Positions 10,385-20,839 of a stretch of DNA of 64,000 nucleotides are shown one piece after another (within the stretch, counting starts at the first letter, position 1; each line of letters starts with the position of its first letter). A program made the translations under genes and the position numbers. The notes below the pieces were generated by a model. It was not told the DNA's origin. It worked only from the letters and a program-made list of their open reading frames with translations, and made no database searches. Origin of the DNA: Selaginella moellendorffii (taxonomy: Eukaryota; Streptophyta; Lycopodiopsida; Selaginellales; Selaginellaceae); NCBI RefSeq assembly GCF_000143415.4, contig NW_003314347.1, forward strand, positions 519,438 to 583,437, written 5' to 3'.

Positions 10385-12070
10385 GATAGATTCTTTGGGC
10401 TGAACAATTTTGTAGCATTGAACATGCCTATATCCTTTTTTATTCTGGCTAGCATATCAATGTATAGTTTCTAAACACACTCTTTGTTTAAATCTAAGCA
10501 AGAGCTCATGCTCCCATCTCTTTTGCTCTCTGGAATAGGAGTATAATTTAAGGCATGTTTATGTTATTCCCCTTTAGTATCTATAAACTTGATAAATTCA
10601 TCTTTAGTAGCCTCCACAAAATTAAGTGTTTCACACCAAAAGTCTCTTTTAGAAATTTTCTTCTGATACTTTTCAAAGTACCATTTAAATACCTAGCAAT
10701 GCTAGCAATATCCACAATTTTAACTTTGAAAGATTTTGTTCAGACTATTCAATTTTAGAAGTATATCAGATAGCATATGAATAGCAAATTGCATTGTGTA
10801 ATTTGTCAAAAATTGATATATCTTCATAGAAGAGAATTAAAATTCTATAAGAAGACTTGGTATTATGATGTTCATTTTCTTTAAGACTTTCTCATGAGAT
10901 AACTAATGTACACCGTGGATTTGAAGTATACCAAATGCAAATATATTCATAGCATCTTCTAGAGGCTTAAAAGTTATAACTCTTTTTCTAGAAGTATGCA
11001 ACTATTTATAAATTTGATTGCACAACTTTTGAACAACCACAAACTTAAGAAATGTATACACAATTTCAATAGCCACTAAACTTTATCTATGCACTAAGTA
11101 ATGCACTCCAAGCAAGTGTGGAATGTTATGTTTCAATCCTGTCATTAGGCTAAATTGTTCTTTAACCATAATAAAAGCTCCATCAGTTTTAATAGCAACA
11201 CATTTTCCCTTTTTAAGGTTCATTTCTTCCAAAACCTTTTGATGGCCTCATATTTACTTACAGCCTTTAGTTACCATCAATTTCAAAAAACAAGTTTTAT
11301 TCGGACTTTTTTCTTCTTCTTGCATATGGAAAGAGATGTATATGATAAGATGAGCTTTCAAACTTCTATTAGTATTGTTATCCACTATAATAGAAAATTA
11401 AGGACTAGCTTGAATATCTTGGCAAACATCTTTCCATCACACATTTTTTATGCATTTTAAAAACTTTTTCTCACTCATAGCATTTACACAAGTCCTATAC
11501 TCTATGGTGATTAGCATATAGGGCATTCCCATAAACCTGCTAAATTCACACAAAGATTTATAGCTTTGTAAAGGTAATCCCTTATTCACAATGAAGTACA
11601 TATGTTGCATTAAGGAAATCAATTTGTTCTTGTATTGATTTTCTTGAGTAGTAACATATTTAGGGATAGATAACCCTTTCTTTTTCTTTGTTTCCCAAAT
11701 AACCATAACTAGTTGATGTTGTTTAGAATTGTTATGCTTTTTTAAAATTGATTTTTGAAGAGTCAAAGAACCATCTATACTAAAAGGATTATCTTTTTAG
11801 CATATACATATGCCGTACATTTTATTCTTTGCTTGCCTTCAACATCCACTATAAAATACACCCAAGGAAAATTGAATTTCCACTCAATTTTGAATGTTCT
11901 ATTCTTTTTCCTTTTTTGATTAGTTGAAGTATTAGTTTTTTCTTTTGTTGTTGAAAGATCTTCATCCTCTAATCTAATTTTAAGTCTTTTACCAAAAAGG
12001 GAATCATGAAGCTCTTGCCTTGCAATATTTTGCTAATTTATCTTTCTTTTCTCCCTCCCATACACAATAG
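10385..12070 (-). mobile_element. hAT transposase relic, copy B1 (C-terminus missing)
   Basis: Minus-strand relic collinear with the B2 copy. Readable pieces include KNKLISLMQHMYFIVNKGLP and QSYKSLCEFSRFMGMPYMLI. Stops break the frame. The C-terminal dimerisation region is absent because unrelated sequence joins at about 10385. Confidence 0.6.
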
Positions 12071-12799
12071 CAAAGAATGCTTCAATCCCATGTTATTGCT
12101 GTCAACTTCATTGAATTCAGGTGGTTAGACACCAGGATATTCTTACAATATTCTAATAATATTCAATAGAATATTATCTGTACTGCAATGTGCGAATTTT
12201 CTTTGCCCTGCAAGTGGCAACACTAAAATATTTCTATACTTCATTAGTGCAAAGTGAAAATTGAACAATTCTTTCAAGTAGCAAGGCAAATTAGAAATTA
12301 GTCTTCAAATGCAAGGTAAACATGCCTTTGCAAGGCTTTGCAAGGTGCAAATTTGAGACCTGCATTGTCATCCCTAAATGTGATTTGGGTGCCACAGTTC
12401 TAAAGAGACTGCTGCTATCGGAGAGCTTACGGGGATGTTGAGATATTGCTGTAAGTTCCTTCATGCACTTCATAGTGATAGTAAATGCCTTGTGATGGCA
12501 TCTTAAACTCGTACCGTGGCATCTGCATTGCCAGTTCAAAGATTAAATAGCCCACAACCAAGAACAAAGTGAAGAAAATGAGAAAACTCTAAGAATGTTG
12601 CTGTCCCCTTAAGTTTCTCTGGCCATAAATTCGCTGCTACAATAGCTTATATCCTTTCTACGCTTTAAGTTTCAGTGCCCGTAGCGGATAGATGTCGTTT
12701 GGACACTGTTGACCACAATTGACTATCGTTGACCAATGGACCGTTGAATGGTTTGTCTTTGCTGACTATGCTGGATATTGCCAGGGCTAGGGTTCTTCG
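12071..12799. other. 5' flank of AllA copy B1
   Basis: Non-coding DNA between the hAT relic and the AllA gene, conserved in all four halves. It contains short GCAGGGCTTT-like direct repeats in the A copies that are shortened here. It probably includes the AllA promoter. Confidence 0.35.
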
Positions 12800-13466
12800 A
12801 TGGGGCTCAAGCTGCGAGCAGTGCCGATCACGGAGGTGAATTTCCGGCCTTTTGGCCAGCTCCTGGGAAAGATCGGCGACGGATGCGAGTATGGATCGGG
12901 AGACGCGCAGCTCAATCTCGCGAATGGGATTCCCAGGTAGTGCAGGCAAAATGTGGCCGAAATTTCCAGCGGCTCAGTAGTGATTGAGTGAGTGATGGTT
13001 CCTTTGCGCAGATTCTACCTCATGGAGCTCAAGAAAACGGGGCTGCGATTCAAAAGGATAACGCATCACGCCAGGGTCACGCAGTGTCTGGGATCAGTGG
13101 GAGCTCATCCTTGGTACATGGCGGTCTCTCTTCCCAGCATTGTGGATCCTTCATCGTAACACGAGGGCGCTGTTCGATCCAACGCTGGTGGCCACTACTA
13201 TTTACCTCCCTCTCATGCAAGCGTCCAGGTTTTCAAGATAGATGGTCCTCGCTTCATCAAGCTAAACGAAGGAACTTGGCACGCTGGTCCTCTCTTCGAT
13301 GATCGAGATTCGATGGTCTTCTACAACTTGGAGCTCAGTGACACCAACGTAAGATCATTTGATCGAGCTTGTAGTTACCATGACTTATGTTTTCTCCTTT
13401 TTCTTGTTGCAGGTTGTGGATCACACTACCCACGTGTTTGAGGACGACGTACTGATCGAAGATTGA
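12800..13466 (+). pseudogene. AllA-domain gene, copy B1, nonsense mutation in exon 2
   Basis: Exons at 12800-12936, 13012-13348 and 13413-13466. Exon 1 keeps the full-length CGGCCTTTTGGCC and reads MGLKLRAVPITEVNFRPFGQ. Exon 2 carries TAA at 13157-13159 where A1 and B2 have CAA (Gln), in the stretch following SLPSIVDPSS. Nothing else is broken. The nonsense codon removes the cupin residues downstream (HAGPLF, NLELSDTN), so this copy is probably non-functional unless the base is an error. Confidence 0.8.
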
Positions 13467-13479
13467 GGTACAGAGCCTT

Positions 13480-13990
13480 GGCATTTCATGTGATATTCGA
13501 ACGTGATTTTTGTGCTAGGTGATGGCGAGCTTAAACACTTTTTTGCGTGTCTAGAAAAGCAAATGGTGGAAATGAAACAAGTTCTTTGCGAGCTAAGAAT
13601 TTCATGTCCCTTGCCATCAAGTTGTCGAGGAGCTCCTTTTGTGCCTCGGGACATTGACTAGTAGTTACAAAAGGAGGCTGATGATCCTGGTCGGAAGAAA
13701 ATTTACGAACGGGATGACTCCCACAGACCATGGCGTCAACTCCCTGGTATAAATCTTTCTTAATTGAACTGTAACACTGTTAGAATTCTGTGCAGGGTGC
13801 TGATTATGGTCGAAAGCCGCCTGCTTTCTGTCGAACACGAGCGAGCGGATGTTGAGAGTATTCATGTAATTTGCCTCCTGCCAGTCCAGCTCGCTACTTC
13901 CGCCAAGAACTCGGGTTCCCTCAGTCAACAGCAAGATGGAAATGTTCCAGAAGTCTTTCTTCTTGATGTCGGTCACAAACTCGAGCGGTG
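13480..13990 (-). pseudogene. Truncated ARM-gene fragment, copy B1
   Basis: Counterpart of the fragment at 2860-3375. The minus-strand piece KKKDFWNISILLLTEGTRVL and the FLPTRIISL piece align to the membrane region of the main ARM protein. The C-terminal-like piece LLDNLMARDMKFL follows, with the solenoid absent. No ATG start. Confidence 0.55.
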
Positions 13991-14432
13991 GATGATATCC
14001 TTTGAAAGGTTTTGCTGCTCCTGAAACTTCTTGTATTTCACCTCTTCGTGGTTCTGATTCTAATAATGTAACTTTCGTGACAGCGGAAAAGTACGAACTC
14101 TATGCTTGGAAAGTTTCAAAACAGCGTAGTGGTGACCACAATTTCAGAAAGGAGATCTTCTATGAAGTAAAGGAAGCTTTATTTTTCATGTTGATTCATG
14201 TTTTCTTTCCTATTTAGCGTTCTGTTAGTGAATTACAATTGCGTAAGCGAAGTTGCTGCGAGTTCGGATCTCCTATGAAGTAAGCTTCTTCTTCTTTGGA
14301 TGTTGATTGATTTTTTTCTTTCTTTTTTTAGAGTTTACGTGAGCAAGTTGCTGAAACTGAATTTGTATTTTCTTCTTTACAGCATGACACATTCGAGGTA
14401 TGATTTTTGGTTTTTTTTTGGAAAAGGTGAAG
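13991..14432 (+). other. Unrecognised exon-like blocks (B1)
   Basis: Same blocks as at 3376-3798, here with the version TAEKYELYAWKVSKQRSGD. Not recognised. Confidence 0.3.
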
Positions 14433-15713
14433 CTACAGCCTATGTAAGTTCAATAGGGCGCTGTTGACGAGCTCCTCGAGGCTTCTGGAATGCTTGGTAA
14501 GTCCCACAAAACCCGAAAACGTTAAGAAGTTTTCTTCGTCTGAGGCAGTCGCTGACATTGCTTCCAGGGACGCCTCCATTTCACCGTCTTCTCTAAAACG
14601 TCGCAAGAACCTGGCGTCCTTTGCCATCAAGCTGTTCAGAAGCTCTACGCTATATCGCCGGATACGATTCAAGCTCCTAGAAGGTGCTGTCTGGGATAGA
14701 AGCTCTGTGATTTTTTCGCAAAGCCGTGATTGTTGCGATAGCACGCCTTGTTCAAAGTTACGTGTGTCGAGCCAGGGGATTATGGCTGCTGCCAAACCGA
14801 TGGCTGCCTGCTGTTCCTTGTCTGTGGATTCCAGCACCATCTGGAGGATGGGAGATATGGCTGCTCCAAGCTCCAACTTTTCTTCGTCGTTAAGCTCACC
14901 GCACAAGCTTCGCAAAATTGTGGCTGCATGGACTCCAATTGGCTTGGTGAGCATGTTGATCAAGCTCTTGAGGGTCTTGCTAACGCCACCTTGGCTGTAG
15001 CTTTTGCGCCTGAGGAGCCTCGAGCAATTGTTGGGACACTGGAGGACGAGCAAAAATATGGCTTCCCCGGCTCTCATGGCGATGCTCAACTGGTGGCTGT
15101 TCGGTGCGGTTTCTCTCGCAAATATGGCCATCAAGCTTTGGATAACTCCTCCAGTTGCACCAATGCAATCTCTAAGCTCGTCCTCGGTTGCTAACAGCTT
15201 GATCACGTCTACTGCCAGGTCCTGTAGCTCCAAATCTTCGAGATTGCATATCCTTTGAAGACTTCTTACTGCTGACACTACCGACACTATCTTCTTTCGC
15301 AGAGACCGTCCAGAATCTCCTCCCGCGCCAGCCAATGTCCTCAAAAGCTCGAGTGATCGACGGAATACTTTTCTCGACGTTCGTACTTCGAGGAAGTTCC
15401 AGTCTTCGTCTTGGATAAACGCAACCAGGATGGAGATAAGTCCGCTGGTGTTACCGATTCGCACGCATGTCCTGTGGTCCACGGCTAGCCTGTTGAGGAT
15501 AGCGAGTCCGTATCTCTGTTCTTCTGGCACTATCTTCTCTCCTGCGGTTAAAAGGGAAATGATGGCTTCCAGGGATCCAGGGATAGCGGAAATCCTGAAG
15601 CAGTTACTCCGGTGACGAAGCAGGTACTTGATTACTATCGTTGCAGCTTTCCTGATTTCGGCCTCACTAAGATCCTTCCAGGTGATCATCTCTAAGAGTC
15701 TCTCCACAACTCC
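14433..15713 (-). pseudogene. ARM-repeat gene copy B1, 5' half deleted
   Basis: Only the C-terminal ARM part remains (about 424 codons, from VVERLLEMITW to the stop). At about 15708-15716 the coding sequence joins directly to DNA that in A1 lies upstream of the gene (near 6711, CACGAACTACACAGG). The start, membrane segments and first repeats are lost. The joint shows a short shared ACAACT/CGAACT sequence, consistent with microhomology-mediated deletion. The remaining frame has no stops, so the deletion is probably recent. Confidence 0.85.
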
Positions 15714-16548
15714 ACAACTACACAGGAGGAAGAAAGAAAAGGTAGAGAAGAAAGTGAAGAAGAATCAATGAAGAAGACGAAGAAAGGAGCTAATTACTTC
15801 TGTCCGTGAAGATGAGTGGAGAGAGCAACTTCAAAGAGCTAAAACTTTCACACGACAAACGGTCAGACGAGAAACTGGAGCACTAGTGCTGCGATTCCAG
15901 ATTGATCAATGTTGTTTGACAACAATGATCTGACACACACAAGACTGTTTTCTTCGTCTCGGTAGCGCCCTTTCTACTGTTGCACAACAAACTATTGCAC
16001 AGCCGTGGAAGGGAATAATAGTATATAGAAACCTGTTGTATCTCGTACTCTTGCTCTATAAATTCTCCATAAACTTAAAGCTTCTTCTTCCAGGCCTAGA
16101 GAAAAGTCGGCTTCAAACACACGGCATGGCCATCTTTTTGTGTGTACTGTGCAGAACTCTCCCTTTCAACCAGGTCTTATAGTTTGCCACTTACTAAGCT
16201 TAGGTGGTGGGAAAGAAAAAACTGGAGTAGTGATGTTTCTATCTTATACTTAAGAACCTTGTGTTGGCTCGAGGAGTAGTACTACGAAGTGGTGTAACAA
16301 ACGCAAAGCTTGGACAGGGCAGATTGCTACTGAACACTATTGCCATTGCCACAAGCCTCAAATTTGCAGGGCAAACTTTCTTTTCCTTCTTGTGAATATT
16401 ACAATTTTCTTTCATTGTGCAAGATAAAAATTAATTTATACCTCCAAATATATAGATATTTATATATAAAAAACTTTTTAATACAACTAATTCAATTACA
16501 CAAAATCTTTGTTTGCTTTTTTTGATGACATGCATCATAAACATGCCC
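15714..16548. other. Former 5' flank of ARM gene (B1) and unit junction
   Basis: From 15714 to about 16364 this matches the A1 upstream region 6711-7370, and then diverges after GCAGGGCAA. The stretch 16365-16548 is AT-rich without features. Confidence 0.4.
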
Positions 16549-18545
16549 CTAATTGATCTTGTTGTACTCATTATCACCATTTAAATAAATGAATATCAAA
16601 TCATTTAAAGTTTCAATATTTAAATAGCATTTTGAAGTAGTTTTTAACTGATTTTGATAAGAAAATCCACCTTCAGCACAAGTAGTGCTCACAGGTATCA
16701 AAGAGATAATTTTGCATAATTCTATCAAATTAAAACATATATCTATCATGGAAATATCATCTCTGCATATTTGCCAAGCGACTAGCTTATTTTTTGTCAA
16801 CAGATTACTTTGCATAATAGTTACAAACTTTGTGAATTCTCCTTTACATTTTTCCCCATCAACAAAAGCACCATACTAGTTCAGTAAAATATTTAGCCAT
16901 TTGTAAAAGTTGTTATCCAATTTTTCCTTATTTGAATAATTCTTTGGGCTAAACAGTTTTGTAACATTGAATATGCCTATATCTTTTCCCATTCTAGCTA
17001 ACATATCAATGTATAGTTTTTGAACGCAGTCCTTATTTAAATTTAAGTAAGAGCTTAAGCTCCCATCTCCTTTGCTCTCTAGAATAAAAGTATAATTTAA
17101 GACATGCTTATGTTATTCCTTTTCAGCATTTATAAACTTGATAAATTCATCTTTAGTAACCTCCACAAAATTACTCAAGTGTTTCACACTAAGAGTCTCT
17201 TTCAGAAATTTTCTTTTGATACTTTTCAAAGTACCATATAATTACCCAACAATGCTAGCAATATCCACAGTTTCAACTTTAAAAGATTTTGTTCAAACTA
17301 TTTAATTCCAGAAGTATATTAGGTAGCATATGAATAAATGATCAATCTTTTTAAAACTTCCCCATGAAATAATCAACGTACACTGTGGATTTGAAGCATA
17401 CCTAATGTAAATATATTTATAGCATCTTCTAGAGGCCTAAAAGCCATGACTCTTTTTCTAAAAGTATGCAACCATTTATAAATTTGATTGCATAGCTTTT
17501 GAACAATCATAAGTTTAAAAAATGCATGCACAACTTCAATAGCCACTAAACTTTATTTATGTGTTAAGTAATGCACTCCAAGCAAGTGTGGAATGTTATG
17601 TTTCAATATTGTCACTAGACCAAATTATTCTCCAACCATAATAAAAGCTCCATCAATTTCAATAACAACACATTTTCCCTTTTTAAAGTTCATTTCTTCC
17701 AAAACCTTTTTGATGGCTTTATATTTATTTACAACCTTTAGTTACCATCAATTTGAAAAAGTAAGTTTTATTCAGACTTTTTTCTTTTTCTTGCATATGG
17801 AAAGAGATGTATATGATAAGATGAGATTCCAAACTTTTATCAGTATTGTTATCCACCATAATAGAAAAGTAAGGACTAGCTCAAATATTTTGGCAAACAT
17901 CTTTCCATCACATATCTTTTTTGCATTTTACAAACTTTTTTCCACTCATAGCATTCATATAAGCCTTATACTCTATGGTGATTGGCATATAGGGCATTTC
18001 TATAAACCTATTAAATTCACACAAAGATTTATAGCTTTGTAAAGGTAATCCTTTATTCACAATGAAGTACATGTGTTGCATTAAGGAAATCAATTTATTT
18101 TTGTGTTGATCTTTTTGAGCAGTAATATATTTAAGGATAGATAACCCTTTCTTTTTTCTTTACTTCCCAAATAACTATAGCTAATTGATGTTATTTGGAA
18201 TTATTATGCTATTTTAAAATTGGTTTTTGAAAAGTCAAAGAACCATCCTTACCAAAAAAATTATCCTTTTTAGCATATACATATATTATACATTTTATTT
18301 TTTAATTGCCTTCAACATCTATCACAAGATACACCCAAGGAAAACTAAGTTTCCACTCAATTCTGAATGTTTTATTCTTTTCCTCTTTTTATTGGTTGTA
18401 ATATTAGTTTCTTCTTCTGTTGTTGAAAAATCTTCATCCTCTGATCTAATTTTAAATCCTTCACCAAAAAGAGAATTATAAAGCTTTTGCCTTGCAATAT
18501 TTTGTTAATTTATATTTTTTTTTTTCCCTCTCATAGGCAATAGCA
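16549..18545 (-). mobile_element. hAT transposase relic, copy A2, with C-terminal dimerisation domain
   Basis: This is the only copy in the window that keeps the C-terminal end. The minus-strand frame at 16549-16815 reads ELCKIISLIPVSTTCAEGGF followed by SYQNQLKTTSKCYLNIETLN and a final YLNGDNE. This is the typical hAT dimerisation layout (L/I-PVS...C-E-GFS...K...R-L-LIxLNG). The rest, up to about 18545, is the same decayed relic as elsewhere. No terminal inverted repeats could be fixed by eye. Confidence 0.7.
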
Positions 18546-19334
18546 AAAAATGCTTCAATCCTATGTTGTTGCTGTCACTATCGCTGCTTTCCCATTTGCC
18601 CTAGTCCTAATCCATGTCAACTTCATTGAATTCAGGTGGTTAGACATCAGGATATTTTCACAATATTCTTAATAATATTAGATAGAATATTATCTATACT
18701 GCAATGTACGAATTTTCTTTGCCCTGCAAGTGGCAACTAAAATATTTCTATACTTCATTAGTACAAAGTGAAAATTGAACATTTCTTTCAAATAGCAAGG
18801 CAAATTAGAAATCAGTCTTCAAATGCAAGGTAAACATGCCTTTGCAGGGCTTTGCAGGGCTTTGTAGGGTGGAAATTTGAGGCCTACATTGTCTCCCTAA
18901 ATGTGATTTGGGTGCCATAGTTCTAAAGAGATTGTTGCTATAGAAGAGCTTACAAGGATGTTGAGATATTGCTGTAAGTTCCTTCATGCACTTCACAGTG
19001 ATAGTAAATGCCTTGTGATGGCATCTTAAACTCGTACCATGGCATCTGCATTGCCAGTTCAAAGATTAAATGGCCCACAACCAAGAACAAAGTGAAGAAA
19101 ATGAGAAAACTCTAAGAATGTTGCTGTCCCCTTAAGTTTCTCTGGCCATAAATTCGCTGCTACAATAGCTTATGTCCTTTCTACGCTTTAAGTTTCAGTG
19201 CCCGTAGCGGATAGATGTCGTTTGGACACTGTTGACCACAATTGACTATCGTTGACCAATGGACCGTTGACTTGGCTGACTATGCTGGGTTCGATTCCTG
19301 CGCTGGGCGATATTGCCAGGGCTAGGGTTCTTCG
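18546..19334. other. 5' flank of AllA copy A2
   Basis: Nearly identical to 1396-2181. It contains the direct GCAGGGCTTT repeats near 18843-18866. No gene seen. Confidence 0.35.
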
Positions 19335-19805
19335 ATGGGGCTCAAGCTGCGAGCAGTGCCGATCACGGAGGATAATTTCCGGCCTTGGCCAGCTCCTGGG
19401 AAAGATCGGCGACGGATGCGAGTATGGATCGGGAGACGCGCAGCTCAATCTCGCGAATGGGATTCCCAGGTAGTGCAGGCAAAATGTGGCCGAAATTTCC
19501 AGCGGCTCGGTAGTGATTGAGTGAGTGATGTTTCCTTTGCGCAGATTCTACCTCATGGAGCTCAAGAAAACGGGGCTGCGATTCAAAAGGATAACGCATC
19601 ACGCCAGGGTGACGCAGTGTCAAGCTAAACGAAGGAACTTGGCACGCTGGTCCTCTCTTTGGTGATCGAGATTCGATGGTCTTCTACAACTTGGAGCTCA
19701 GTGACACCAACGTAAGATCATTTGATCGAGCTTGTATGACCTTTTTTATGTTCTTTTTATTTGCAGGTTGTGGATCACACTAACGACGTACTGATCGAAG
19801 ATTGA
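19335..19805 (+). pseudogene. AllA-domain gene, copy A2, two exon lesions
   Basis: Exon 1 (19335-19469) carries the same 2-nt deletion as A1. Exon 2 starts at 19545 but loses about 200 nt at 19620, where ACGCAGTGT joins CAAGCTAAACG; this removes the middle of the cupin domain. Exon 3 also has a 15-nt in-frame loss (ACACTAACGACG). This copy is clearly dead. Sharing the exon 1 deletion with A1 shows that lesion predates the 17-kb duplication. Confidence 0.9.
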
Positions 19806-19819
19806 GGTACAGAGCCTTG

Positions 19820-20345
19820 GCATTTCATGTGATATTCGAGCGTGATTTTTGTGCTAGGTGATGGCGAGCTTAAACACTTTTTTGCGTGTCTAGAAAAGCA
19901 AATGGTGGAAATGAAACAAGTTCTTTGCGAGCTAAGAATTTCATGTCCCTTGCCATCAAGTTGTCGAGGAGCTCCTTTTGTGCCTCGGGACACTGACTAG
20001 TAGTTGAAGGATGTACAAGATGAGGCTGATGATCCTGGTCGGAAGAAAATTTACGAACGGGATGACTCCCACAGACCATGGCGTCAACTCCCTGGTATAA
20101 ATCTTTCTTAATTGAACTGTAACACTGTTAGAATTCTGTGCAGGGTGCTGATTATGGTCGAAAGCCTGCTTTCTGTCGAACACGAGCGAACGGATGCTGA
20201 GAGTATTCATGTAATTTGCCTCCTGCCAGTCCAGCTCGCTACTTCCGCCAAGAACTCGGGTTACCTCAGTCAACAGCAAGATGGAAATGTTCCAGAAGTC
20301 TTTCTTCTTCATGTCGGTCACAAACTCGAGCGGTGGATGATATCC
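19820..20345 (-). pseudogene. Truncated ARM-gene fragment, copy A2
   Basis: Cleanest of the fragment copies. One minus-strand frame of about 120 codons aligns over KKKDFWNISILLLTEVTRVL, LGGSSELDWQEANY, SIRSLVFDRKQ, TPWSVG and NFLPTRIISLILYILQLLV with the membrane region of the main protein. It then runs into LLDNLMARDMKFL in another frame. It opens with GTG, not ATG, and lacks the ARM solenoid. Confidence 0.6.
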
Positions 20346-20839
20346 TTTGAAAGGTTTTGCTGCTCCTGAAACTTATTGTTATTTCAGCTCTTCGTGGTTC
20401 TGATTTTAATAATCTAACTTTCGTGACAGCGGAAAAGTACGAACTCTATGCTTGGAAAGTTTCAAATCAGTGTGGAGTACAATTTCAGAAAGGAGATCTT
20501 CTATGCAGTGAAGGAAGCTTTATTTTTCATGTTGATTAATGTTTTCTTTCCTATTAGAGTTCTGTTAGTGAATTACAATTGCGTGAGCGAAGTTGCTGCG
20601 ACTTCAGATCTCCTTTGAAGTAAGCTGCTTCATTTTTGGATGTTGATTGATTTTTTTCTTTCTTTTTTTAGAGTTTACGTGAGCAAGTTGCTGAAACTGG
20701 GATCGCACTCTTTCCCACCAAGATCATAGATCCTCCTAAGTTTTGTCTTTCTAAAACAGAGTTGGTAATTTTTATTTTATTCTTTACAGCATGACACATT
20801 CGAGGTATGATTTTTGGTTTTTTTTTGGAAAAGGTGAAG
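20346..20839 (+). other. Unrecognised exon-like blocks (A2), with a copy-specific insertion
   Basis: Same blocks as at 3376-3798. Between about 20699 and 20780 there is extra sequence, beginning GGGATCGCACTC, that A1 and B2 lack. No gene recognised. Confidence 0.3.

Larger units (their letters stand above)
1..17153. repeat. Tandem duplication, unit 1 (left end outside window)
   Basis: The sequence at position 1 reappears at 17154 with few mismatches. The offset is 17153 in the first part and about 17310-17313 further in, because of small indels. The unit holds half A1 (to about 7.3 kb), an AT-rich spacer (about 7.3-10.3 kb) and half B1 (about 10.3-16.4 kb). A and B resemble each other at an offset of about 10.6 kb but are more diverged than unit 1 is from unit 2. 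This implies an older A/B duplication followed by a recent duplication of the whole block. The true left boundary is not visible. Confidence 0.9.
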
